Below, piece after piece: positions 24,605-35,977 of a stretch of DNA of 64,000 nucleotides. The first letter of the stretch is position 1, and every line of letters begins with the position of its first letter. This DNA comes from Phellopilus nigrolimitatus. Taxonomy: Eukaryota > Basidiomycota > Agaricomycetes > Hymenochaetales > Hymenochaetaceae. Location: the NCBI GenBank assembly GCA_021029095.1, contig JAJOHG010000001.1:1984001-2048000 (forward strand), given 5' to 3'. Under the pieces are notes generated by a model. It was given only the letters and a program-made list of their open reading frames with translations. It did not search any database and was not told the DNA's origin. The position numbers were made by a program, and so were the translations under genes.

Positions 24605-27600
24605 ATGGACGAGCTCCTTCAACATTGTCTAAGGGAGCTTGCCTTTGACGGAGACCTCGGTATGTTCTTATGCTACTCTTTTGTATTTTCCGGTAGTTTC
24701 TTGAGATTATGCATTGGCCTTTCCGGGCTAGCCGAGAGGGCTTGGAGGTTCGATCCCAGCTGCAGCCAATGTCCAAATGGCAAATTCATTCAATTTCCGA
24801 TTCATTTGATTTCTTCCATTTTTTTCTGTGCGTCTAAGGGGATTTTCACTGAATTATACTTTCTCGTTTCCAGGACGCAATGTCTCCAGGTTGCGAGACT
24901 TCGTCTGCGAATTTTATACCAATCATGTCTCGATGCACCAGACCCTCGACGACTTCTATCACGCCTTTGTTTGGTCCTTAATCGCACAACAACCTTCCGT
25001 CAGGGTGGGAATGGTCCCTCTGGGGCAGTCATCTGAGGTCTATATTCCTCCTCAGCCAAGAGCCGGGAAGAAGAGCAAGGCGGCTCAAGACAATGGACAG
25101 CAAAATTCACTGACGGCTGTGAGGCTCGAGCTGATACCGGAGTCAAGTGCCTCATCTCTGGACGAGCTTTTTCGAATGTACGGGGAGCGTCTCAGAATTG
25201 CAGTGGATCCTGAAACGTGCTTCGTAGCTATCACCGGATCGCATGCGAAGGTAAGAACGTCAGAAATACAATGAAGCATGGCTGACGTTTTCCTAAAAGC
25301 CTGCAAAGTTAACACCCATGGTGTATGCTACGTTGCAACTTATCTCTCGCTCTCGCGAAGCGGGTATAAGCGTCCTCGATTTGGGGAGGACAACAGGATA
25401 TGACCAGAAGACCTGTTTTTATCTTGTCAAGCAGCTTCTAGATCTGGATCTCGTGTATGTGGCACCTAACTTTCTTACTTGCTCTAGACTGTACTCACCT
25501 GTTCATTTTAGTGTCAAGTTGCGCCGTGGAGGGACTAGTCAAAATTTCTGTGTGCACAAATACTTTTTTGATCGCAGTCCGACATGGAAGAAAATCCGAG
25601 AGGAAGAACTCCGCGTACAAGAGGAATCAACGGAACGCGAAACGTCCGCAGTTACTACTGCTGCTGGCGACAACAGGACACCTGACCCGCTGTATTTTGA
25701 TCCGATCGACACACGACATTTATCAAGCTTGAATATCCTGCGTCAACGCCTGGTCAAGCTATTAAAGCACTCGGCGAACGAAACGCAACAATATACCAAC
25801 ATAGCCATTCGTATCGTGAGATGCTTCTGAAATACATACTGCAATCTGGAAATGTTTTTCTGAATTATCGTTTCATTAGGGTTTTCGACCTCGTTCACGA
25901 ACGGACAGGCGTTTTTTCATTACCCGCTTGAAGGAGCTCATAAATGAGGGAACTGTCGAAAAGATTTTCGTTACGAGCACGAACCCCGATACGACTAAAA
26001 ATAGACAGTTGTGTCTTCGGCTGGTTTCCCCTGAGAAGATCGGCGAGTCTCGGGTTGATGATCTCGTGAAGGTTTCCAACGATGAAGGGAAGGACGAGGA
26101 CATGACTGAAGATTTGCTAGCTGAAGGTCGGTTCTTCTTTCGTTGATTTACCATTCTTGACTGATTACTGGCCCAGATTCTGCCGATAATGGGGTGCATG
26201 TGAAAGCTACAATAACACTTCACAAACAGATTGTCAATCTTATTGAAGGGTCCTCGACTACAGGCATCACCCTTAATGTACGTGGTATTTAAGCTCTGTT
26301 TGTCCCAGTAATATATCTATTATTTCAACAGGAACTATCTGATCGCCTTGGCTCGTTTGACAAGAGAACACTGGAACTTCTCATATCCCGCATGGAGCGT
26401 CAAGCTCCACCGCCCCATCTTGCGGATTTAAGTGTCATTCAGGTCTTGGAATTTCACGGCCGCGAACGTCGTTACCGTTTCTTCACTTTGTCGGGTTATT
26501 CCGGACTCATGGCTCGCGAAGGCTTTGAAGAGCCTTCCGGCCGGTATAACTCGAGGGACGTGGCTGGCGCAAAAGGATTCCTTGAGGTCTGCGAGGCCGA
26601 CTTTTACGAGACTCCGGATCAGCTTTTACTGTACTTAAGTAAATGGGGCGGAAAGTCAACTGGGCGGCCTCGGAAGCCTAGGGATACTACTACGGATGGT
26701 GGGAACGCTAGGAAGAAACCAAGGACATCTCAGGGATTGACTGAGGAAGATGGTAAAGTCAACACGACACCGAGAAAGAAGAAGGAATGGGTGAACCCGA
26801 TCCTTCCGGATGGTACAAGGAAGAGAGGACGACCGGTCAAGGATCCCGAGATCGCTGAGAAGCGAAGACAGAGACGAAGGAAGAATGAAGAGACTGGAGC
26901 GGATGCCAATGGCGCCGCGAGCGTCGTGTGCGAAGCTGATCCCGTGGATACGAGCGAAACAAACCCCGCAAAGCACAAGGACATCAAGCGAAAGCGGTCG
27001 GCTGATGACCGTCAAGAGTCCGAGGCGGAGGTCGTCGTTGGCGAATTCGAAGCAGGGGCAGACGCTGATGACCAGGATCAATTCCGGCCTGGAATGGCGC
27101 AAGATCCTCCAAAGCGCAAGAGGGGGAGACCGGCAAAGAAAAAAAAGAAGATTGCCGACGACGAATACAATCAGATCTCTAAAACGAACCCTCTTGAAGC
27201 CGGGAGCATCGTTGCTACAGAAGAGGTTTTCACTGTGATTTCCCCAGACAACGCCTCTGCTAAGATGAAGAAAAGACCATCGAAACTCGGGGAAAAGGGC
27301 GCTAAAAGTGATAAGGCACCAACGGCGGATTCCCTTGCGGTCGATCTTCCCTTGCCTGATGCTTCCGGATCACAGCTGTCTTCTTCTATGCACAAGTCCA
27401 TGTCGTCTCAAACGGTATCCTTTCTACCCAGGCCACATTCGACCATGTCGCCGGAGGCAAACATCCTCCCTACAGATAATCTGAAAGGTCTTGCAGCTTT
27501 CCAACACGCTGAAAATATCGGTCCCGAAGAGGTTACTAGGGTGATCGCCTCATTGGCGGCTCAGGTTAATGAATCTTTGGCAGCATCGACGGAGTCAAAT

Positions 27601-30600
27601 GGCACACAGGAGGAACTCTTTCCACATTTCCATTTTCAAGAAGGATTTGATGATACCATCCTTCCTAACGACAGGCTCCGCGATCAACACGACAACTCGT
27701 ATCGATTTGGAGGGAATACTACCGAGGTATTAGAAGATTCTTGTCAAGCAAGTACTAGCAAGCGGGCCGACATCGACTCTAAAAACGTCGGGATACACGA
27801 TGACTTCGTCGAAAATTCATCTGTGGTAGCTGTCCCCGATGCAGACTCCCAAAATTCGGTCATGGTTTCTGCAACACCTGTTTCAGACAAATCCCTTGAG
27901 CAGAAAGCACCTTCGGAGATGAAGCTTGCCAGAGTCCGAAAAGGCATATCTGCTCGTTTCTCAGGTAAAACAAACATTTCTGCCATAAGACGCGAGAACG
28001 AGTTTGTCCAGTTGATGGAAAGGGCCGGCGGGATAGTCAACACATCGACCAACGAGTTCCTTCAGATGTTCATGGATTTCATCGAGGATACGGTCAAGAA
28101 AGGTGAAATTGCCAGCGCTCCTGTGGGTGCAAAGATGGATCGACGCACTCTGAACTATAGCCTTGACAATCTTGAATTTAGCGGGCGTATCAAGATAGTC
28201 ACCACCAATATATCGTCCATCATGGGAGGAAGTCGCACCGCAAAAATTGCTTATCTGCCAATTGTTGGGGAAGAACAACTGCGTGATTATATTGCTACAC
28301 AAGGAGCCTCTTTGGTGGCCGTTCCTCATAGACATGAACAGGTCCGAGATCGTGCCGCAAAAGAGATCGAACTCGATCCCAATAGTCCTCGTGCTCTTGC
28401 GGATCAGTGGCTTTACGAACAGGACAACCAGGAAAGCTATCACGAGCGTTGGCACAAGAATCCGAGTCGTGCGCAAAAGCTTTTCGGATATTCGGACGAT
28501 GTCATTAGGGAGGCTCTACTCTTGGAGAAGCAGACCCTGTCGCAGACGTATGGCTATCTACCAGGAAAGGTTGCTCGTGCAAGGGAGCTACACCTTCGTA
28601 CAACGCAATATTTTGAAAGCGGTGGAGCATCACCTTTTATTGTTTCTGCGGAAGCAAGAATAGTTAACTGGGCTTTTTTTGAAAATGACGTGTCTTTGGC
28701 GACATATTGTGCTTGTGTAGCCTCGCTCGTCTACTCTGAAGAGCTCAAGGGTGCTCTTACGACCGAGGACGGCAGGGGAAAACTTGTCAAAGACATTCCA
28801 AGTGAGTGGAGGCATGCTTTGCATATCGGAAAGGCAAGGTCTCGTGATCGCATATTTGACCTTCTTGAATACTTGCGGTCGCTGAAGGTCGTAACACCGC
28901 TTCAAGAATCTACTTCTGACACCGCTCTCATTCGTTGTTCCCAGAAGGGTTATCATCCGACTGCTTTCAAGGCAATGCCATCGGATTGGGCATCCAAGGT
29001 CCCTCTTGTTCATCCAAAATATTGGCGCTTCAACAATAGTGCTCCTATCTACCTTTTCGCTCTTCAGAATGATCCGCCACCGTTTTATACAGATATGCTT
29101 ATCTCAACACAAAGCGACATTGTGGCCTTCTGGGAGGAACTCAAAAGTTGTTGCTTGGACAGAGAACATGCAGAATATGCGCAGAAGTTAGCGAATGTCG
29201 AATCCTCGCATGGGCCTTACGCTGTCGACCAACGCATTGCTACCGCGCTGAGACGCTCAGTCTCTTGGACATCTGATTACACGCTCTCGTGGTACCAAAC
29301 GCAGTACCTTAAGAGATTTATCAACCATGATACTGCTATGACGCCCCTTCAAGACGCAGATTCTGGAGCGGATTCTATTTCGAGGATCTGTCATGTTTCT
29401 TCTGCACCCTTTGAGGTCGTTCGGCGATTTTTCCAGACCTCTCATGAGTCGGCGTTGAAGGACTTGGAAAAAGCTCTGAGGGTTCAGGCACAACAGAGCA
29501 TGGCAAAACAGCAAATCGAAATGAAGGCGCTTTTGACCCAGAAGGGAAAAGAAGCCGTCAAATCGCGAGAACATTCTTGGGATGCCATGGTTGAGAAAGT
29601 ACACCCTGAACTTCTCAAAGGAGTGGCAGCTGCACGTCTTCGAAAACTTCGTCAATCTTTCATCCTTGGCAATACGGTACAGGATAACCATCAATGGGAG
29701 TTACAGATCGATGAAGCTATCAAATCGGCTGAGAAATTTCGGGTGTCGCGCAACCTGTTCCCTTCTGTTTCTGCGTCACGCCATGTCAATCCTCAGCAAA
29801 GGGTGTTTATTGAGAGCTCTACTCAGAGCATTGTAACGCATAATAGACCGGTTCAACTCTTGATTAGCATGCAAAAAGATGGTAGTAACGAACCTGAGGA
29901 AATAGAATTGGACTCCGAGGTTCGCAAGCCGCGGTAAAAAGGGCGCGCGACAAGGTGAGGACTTGCTTTTCAAGATCTAACTGATCACTGTCTTATAAAT
30001 GATGTGTTGTCATCCAGCCCGCAACGGTACTAGGAAAGGCCGCATGCGCCGTCACAGATTCCAGTGGACCCATGAGTTTGATGAACTAGCTCGCGATGCT
30101 GCTGTCATCATTCGTGCACGGTGTCGCACACACCATCGACTCGAATGGGCTGCTTTAGACCAGATATTTCCTTCAGTTCCTCGAAATTCTGTCCGGGCTC
30201 GCATCTCGACACTCAAAGCACAAACTGGAGCAGAAGCTTATTTGCTGCGACTGGAAAACTGTTGGCATGAGCTCTGGGTGAAGAACAGAGGGATACCTGA
30301 GCTCCCGGATGAAAACCCTCGGAATCCAATTGAGTTCGATCTCAAAGCTCACTTGGAATTTCTACGCAAACACATCGACAAGAACGCAATGTAAGTTTAC
30401 CATTCTATTTTACCGGTACTTACGAGCTGATTAGACTACTCCAAGCCGCGTCGGAATCTCGAATGACAAGGAAGAGACGCATTTTATTATACCTGCGGAC
30501 CCTATCGAGCTTTCCCAGTCTTGGGATATGGTTGAGCGTGGTCCTGCTCATGCCAATTTAGAATTCTTGCTCAATAATGTTCTCGGAGAAGAAGCCCGCG

Positions 30601-32221
30601 AAAAACTTTTTCTCGAGAGTGCGCTTGTCATGGAGAACGAGTCTGCAGCGAAAGAGGCTTTTCTGGATTATATAGCTTTTGCCGAGTCGGCATTGAAGGT
30701 ACTCTCATCAATCCATTCTACAGTCCGAGACGTTAAGCTTTGCATCAGATGGTCGTGGGTACGCCGATCGAGACATACGACGCAAGTTTTGCGGCAACTC
30801 TATTGCACGGAGTTGGCGAGAAAGAGATTACTACAGCGATGGACAATCTGCTTTCACGCAATGTACTTTCAAAGCTTTTGAGGGATCCAAATCGGCTTGT
30901 ACCAGGCCGCACCGTCAAAATCTCAGAGATGTATGTTTTCGACCTCAGGTCCCCCTCCCCTGAACTATTGTTCTGACTCTACCTCGTTAGGAATCAGAAT
31001 GCGCTTGGAGGTTCACTCTCAGGGGATTTCTTCCAAGATGCATCCCAATTGGAGGAGTCGTATTCTATTGAGCAGGCAGAATGGCGTGAATGGCCTCTGG
31101 TCTCGACCGACGGTGACACGGCTGCACTATTGCAACAAATCTCTGACCATAAAGTCGAATTCGAAGTGAACACCAGTCACGCTCAAGCGACACGCGCCCT
31201 CGTTGACGGTAACAGCAGGAAAGCAGGTGAGGAGATCTAGCCTTTTGTTCCAGGCTTGTAAAGTAATAATCTACTGGATCAGATGACAATGACATCGAAT
31301 TGGGTATACGGATCCGGTTTAGTAATACATCACTTCCTCCAAAAGATGCCGTTTCGACTCAAGTTATCTCTTTGACACAATTCGAAACTGGCACTGACTC
31401 GTATGGTCACGGTCTCACTGTCTCGGGTGGAGGAGCGTGTTGCAGGTTATCTTCCGATAGGTGTCGTGGACTGTTTCAAATGTATCGAAGCAAGTCAAGT
31501 TCAGCTCGACAACTGGACAGACAAGGATAGACGCATTGCCTCTTCGATCATACAGCTTGCTGACGGTAGAGCTACGCTTGGCATCAAAATCGAGGAGCTT
31601 AGGGTAAGCTATAGAACTCTCCTTTCCCTCTCAGGTCTTCTAAGAAACCAACGCGTGGGTTTGACAGACTATCCTAATGAGCGAGTGCTCAGTTGAACTT
31701 TGCATGGACGTCATCTACCGCCTTTCTACTCTCCACGTGCCCATTATATATTTAACCGGTTACTCTTCGTCGCTTGTCGTATCAGCGAAATTCGTCAGCA
31801 CCTGGGCAGTGACTCTCCCTGGAACAACCCGACCTATCACCAAGCTTTTCCCCAGGCGATGGCTAGACATTGCAGGGGGACGCGTTACTGAAGTGTGGAA
31901 TGCAGCTCTTCGGGCCGTTGTGGGTCTTGTACATCTAAAGCCGGGTATATCTCAAGTAAGTTCAAAGTGACTTCAGTCAAGAAAACCCGATGATTGACTC
32001 CATTCTAGTCGGAACTGCGTTGGCGACTAAGAGCAGTATATGACCGGCAGGAAATCAACGACGTAATAAATCATCTGACGTCCAATGGGACCCTCAAGCA
32101 CAGCCTAGACGCAGATATTAATGGTGAAGTATTTGTATGTCTTGACGCACTATCAGAGCAGGAAGAAAAGGCTGTACGTTGGTTCATTCGGGAGGGGAAG
32201 CACTGGTATCAAGTTCTTTGA
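24605..32221 (+). CDS. tfc3: TFIIIC B-box-binding subunit (Tfc3/tau138, GTF3C1-like)
   Basis: Largest subunit of the RNA polymerase III factor that reads the B box of tRNA genes. It starts MDELLQHCLRELAFDGD; exon 1 (24605-24659) is followed by an unusual 214-nt intron. The B-block winged helix is clear: KPAKLTPMVYATLQLISRSR, ISVLDLGRTTGYDQKTCFYL, VKQLLDLDLV, LRRGGTSQNFCVHKYF. A further winged-helix region (TNGQAFFHYPL..., ERQAPPPHLADLSVIQVLEF) follows. A 3.5-kb exon carries a basic linker with three AT-hook cores, GRPRKP (about 26662), KRGRPVK (26821) and KRGRPAK (about 27115), then extended winged-helix and helical segments, and a Myb/SANT-like region at about 30060-30300 (RRHRFQWTHEFDELARDAAV). 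The last exon reads DADINGEVFVCLDAL, SEQEEKAVRWF and ends HWYQVL-stop. At about 2,000 residues it is larger than the yeast subunit but usual for fungi of this group. Exon edges from 30.4 to 32.1 kb are approximate. Confidence 0.88.
24712..24825 (+). other. tRNA-like A-box/B-box pair with oligo-T, inside intron 1 of the TFIIIC gene
   Basis: TAGCCGAGAGG (24729-24739) fits the A box TRGCNNAGNGG, and GGTTCGATCCC (24748-24758) fits the B box GGTTCGANNCC. The pair is flanked by a perfect 7-bp inverted repeat, CATTGGC (24712-24718) and GCCAATG (24765-24771), and followed by a run of 7 T (24819-24825) that could end Pol III transcription. The A-to-B distance is much shorter than in a tRNA and there is no room for an anticodon arm, so it is not a functional tRNA. 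It could be a tRNA relic, a SINE-like head, or a small Pol III unit. The D-arm motif GCCGAG resembles Ser/Leu tRNAs. Confidence 0.4.
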
Positions 32222-33061
32222 GGGTTATTCACGGCAAGTCTGTATGTTATTTGTTTTATTTGATAAGTATCCGGGCGACACATCAACACAGCCTTTTCAA
32301 AATTTGTATTCTGTTGTATTCGGTGAGTGAAAATGGGAATCGTCTGATAGCTATGTAGCTTCGGAACTATTTCAGTACCATTCCATTTTGATTGTGGGAA
32401 GACACACACATTCCTTCCAAGCTTTTGGTGCTGCAAATCCCCGAGCTCCCCGAACGAGAATCAACGACGACCGATGGAGACTGTGCATACGAGACCAAGC
32501 GTTCCTTGAAGTTCATTGTTCATCGGTTCTTGTGAGCTCTGCATAAAGATTGCGTATACACTTCATCTCGAAGCAGAGACCTGATTGATGGTCGTGGAAC
32601 TCGGCTTGCAAGATAAGGCAAGTTGGTGTCGTTTACTCGCTGAGAAGTAGAATGGGATTGTAGTACAATTTGTAGAGCCGCAGATCTATGCAGTGTAGGC
32701 AGTGTAGACAGCGTACGTAAATAGACTTGTTTTCCTGTTACGGCAAGTTGCAACAATAGGTTGGTGGCACGGTTGCTAGCGCGAGTAGATCAACGCGACC
32801 GCTGTTGGCAGGCTCCTCAACGGCCGTCTTTTCTCTCCACCACCTTCAACGAGATCTGCTCATCGGCTGGGCCGTCGCAGCCCTTTCTTTTCGTCTTTCT
32901 TCCTTCTTTTCGTTTCTCAAAGGACTTGACGCTTTCGTTCGCTTGCCCTAGAGGCCTTGCTTTCTTTTATTTCTTGCTATTACCGTGACTGCTCTTACTT
33001 TGTCGTCTGTAGTCCGATCTAAAGCACGCGCATATCGCGCTCTGCGAAAAGCTGTGTGAAC
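32222..33061. promoter_or_regulatory. Intergenic with C/T-rich promoter region of the seven-span protein gene
   Basis: This 840-bp spacer has no supported gene. From about 32875 to 32925 the plus strand is strongly C/T-rich (CCCTTTCTTTTCGTCTTTC and onward), a pattern often found just above start sites of well-expressed fungal genes. No good TATA box is visible. Confidence 0.4.
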
Positions 33062-35720
33062 ATGAGGGTCAAGCAGGTCTGGGAGATTTTCCCGCTTCCC
33101 GCCAATCTCAAGCTCTTTGTGAGTCCGTCCACCACATACAGCCTGACTTCCTGGCACAGGCTGTTGACGAGGGTTAATAGTGGGACAGGGTCACTTTCTC
33201 TCGTATCACCAAATTCTAGTGAGCATGTTCGGTGTTTTGTCGCGTCTAGGGCTAATGGACCTATAGCTTCCTTTTTTCTGTTCTCCATTGTCTCGCCCAA
33301 GTGACCCTCCAGATCCAGGCCTTCTCTTTCAATGCCCAAGCAGCCAACTTCCTTTGGCATCTCGTCACGCAAGGCAATGCTGCCGACCCGGGCTTCGCAG
33401 TTCTGACAGAAGACGGTCTCCGTTTCTGCGAAGATGTTCCGTCAAACCTATCCGCTGCTTCCTGCCAGTTGATTTGGTCTGCCTTGGCCTCCAAGAATGA
33501 CACCGGTAGGCCAGATTCTGGAGCGTCAAATTCGGCCTCTATTTCATCGTCCTCGCTGAGGAGCGTCACCACTCTGCCTGCTTCCACTACGTCAGATCTG
33601 TCCGTCACTATTACCGAGCCGGCTACAAACTCAGTCTCTCCGTTTGCTTCTTCTACAAGAACTTCGGGCAGCTCTGTTACACTCTCACAATCGAGCGCTA
33701 TTTCTACTCCCGCCATCAGTAGTGGTGAAAAAGTGAGTCGGTTAACCCCGTCACAATCCTCAATGATGCGATACTTTTTCTCCAGGAAGGCGACGACGAC
33801 GAGGAAACGGAAGAGGAGGAGGAAGATGACAGTGACGATGAAGATAGCGATGACGAAGACAGTGACGACGAAGGCGATGTGGACGAGGACGAGCTTGAGA
33901 AGCGCGGGAAAAGAGATAATACGGATTTTGTCAGGGTTAAGGCTGTCGACACTAACGGGTCAACGGTGGTGCAAATCAACGGTTTCGGCTTCAAAAATCG
34001 AACGGTGACACTCAGCCAAAAGTGCCTCTTTACGCTGAATTGGCCGGTGGAAAAGTGAGTTCCCGAGATTTTTTTTCCGTCCTATGCTCCTGAACGTCAG
34101 ACTAGGCTCGACAATACGAAACGGGAAGATATCACATTTATTGCCTTCCAGTTTTGGGTTTTGGGCATGTCGATAGTCGCCGTGGGTAGTTCGTTTGGAT
34201 TACTCCAAGATCTATCCTGATGTTTTTGTGCTCTTTAGATTCTAAATGAATCGATGCCGCATATGTGAGTTGCTCAAACATGCCATTTAGTTTGAACCAT
34301 TGGCTAATCCTCCCCTTAGCATTGCTTCTTTATTGACACATGTATTGGCTACAGCTTGGGGTGGTTACCAGATCTCGAGCACAAGTGACTTCCGCATGAT
34401 GTTCAATCGTTTGACCACGAACGGTGCGTGCGGTATTAATCTCCTTTCGACATACTGGAAAGACCGCGCTGCCGCCGAAATCCCGAGCTTGGTGCTTAAT
34501 GCTGTGGCGCTTCTTCTGTCTGCTTTCTTGTCATGGAAACTTGTCAAGGTAACCGAGAGCTTATCTTGGTCTTTCGAATCTGACCTGATTGTGTTTGGTA
34601 GCTCTTCGGATGGCAGACTTTCAAGCGTGTTGGAGCATCACGAACCGTCAATCGCGTCTACAAGCTTGTGTTGACGCTCTCTATCGCAATCCAGTTGTCC
34701 CTCTTCTTCATTGTCGCTGCCATTGGTCTTTGGATCGATGCGCTCTCCAATGGAGCGGTTGGTCGTCTTGCCACGAACTCAAATTTGTACAAAGGTGTTA
34801 TGATTGCAGTCTTACTGGTACCTTCGCCTTTACTTCCATACCATAATACGCCTTCTGATATACTTCTTTTTTTCTTCTCAGCTCTTGCTCCCATGGCTGG
34901 CGATGGTAAGGATTGTCATGCACGAATAGGGAGCGATGTACTAACATTATGTGCCAGGGCTGGTTCGCTGTTCGTCGCGAGTTGAAGGTCACAATGCTTT
35001 TTTTCCTCGTCATGTCCTTTGGCTACCTTGGAGGTTGGGGGGCGATGTTCGCTTCACCATCTTTCCGCTGGACATTTGTGTTGTGGAGATTTTTCTCGCT
35101 TATTACATCCGCCTCCGTTTTTCTAACGCTGATCACTGTTGTGCTGGGTCTTATGTGCCGCGTTAACTTCGGTAAAGGACTTCCTCGCTACTGTGAGTGC
35201 AACTATTTTGAGTAAAACATTCTCTTGGTATTGACCGTCTATCTTTTTAGTGAATGCCGAGGAACCTTTATCCGATGATTTTATTCCTGCTGTTTCTAAG
35301 AAGCAGAGATACGAAGATGAAGAGAAGATCGAATTCCCTTCTGGGAGAGCCGCGTTGCCATCCTATTCAGTAGCTTTTGGTCGTGGAGATGAAGTTCCTC
35401 CTCCTAGTCGGATGAAGTTTGGTCCTCCGCGTCTTGGCCCTCGTTTTACCAACCCGTCGCTTGAGCCCTTCGAACAGCAGCTGGATGAGAGTAACGCGCA
35501 AGTGCCGAGCATTCCTGCTACTCAAACAACGTATTCGAAGGCCCTATATTCAGAAGGGAATGCGATGTCGACAACGGCCGCTGGAACCAATGGATCGACG
35601 TTATATGGTTTAGCCCAGCCGACACGTCCATTGTCAATCGGAAGCCAGAGAAGCTATGCGAGCTACGGGAGCGATTCGAGCGCCACCAAATCGCAGCACT
35701 CCAACGACGGGAACAACTGA
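33062..35720 (+). CDS. Ectodomain plus seven-span membrane protein of unknown function
   Basis: I do not recognise a named family. Visible layout: an N-terminal region (VTLQIQAFSFNAQAANFLWH, with two Cys in DGLRFCEDVPSNLSAASCQL), a Ser/Thr-rich stretch (about 33520-33730), a block of Asp/Glu (about 33785-33895) ending ELEKRGKRDN, a short folded segment (FVRVKAVDTNGSTVVQINGF), about seven hydrophobic spans (from FIAFQFWVLGMSIVAILN at 34140 to SLITSASVFLTLITVVLGL at 35160), and a Ser/Pro-rich tail of about 170 residues. LEKR and GKR are possible Kex2-type cleavage sites between ectodomain and spans. The first exon (MRVKQVWEIFPLPANLKLF) joins the next only with an uncertain splice, so the true start may differ. 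It converges on the MAPKKK gene with 257 bp between the stops. Confidence 0.65.
33785..33895 (+). repeat. Acidic low-complexity coding repeat
   Basis: Repeated GAYGAC/GARGAC codons give runs such as DDSDDEDSDDEDSDDEGD in the seven-span protein. The antisense frame reads as nearly pure Ser and is not a gene. Confidence 0.9.
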
Positions 35721-35977
35721 TGCTTACAAACGCTGGGTTATTGAATAGGATTTAAGTTAATCTTTTTCTCCTCAGTCCCTGATACCTTTTTTATTTTTTT
35801 TATTCGCCACTGTGTGGCAATTTCAAGGTTGTGTTGGCGTCGTCTTCGTGTTTTCAATGTATTGATTCCGCAATGTGTCGAGATGGTATATACCAACAAT
35901 TGCGCGTATGGATGCAATGACTAAAGCTACAGACAATGACAAACCCAGAAAAACAAAAGACAGGAGATGAATATAGT

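Noticed and set aside
24712..24771. Complete tRNA gene in intron 1 of tfc3
   Set aside because: Only 60 nt between the ends of the inverted repeat, no anticodon arm, and a T-arm stem with mismatches; kept only as a tRNA-like promoter pair.
32121..32520. Extra 3' exons for the TFIIIC subunit beyond 32221
   Set aside because: The frame from DADINGEVFVCLDAL runs without an intron to the HWYQVL stop, a natural end; the later exon choices give low-quality, ambiguous frames.
33716..33994. Minus-strand Ser-rich frame
   Set aside because: It is the reverse of the acidic repeat in the seven-span protein; the pure Ser run is an artefact.
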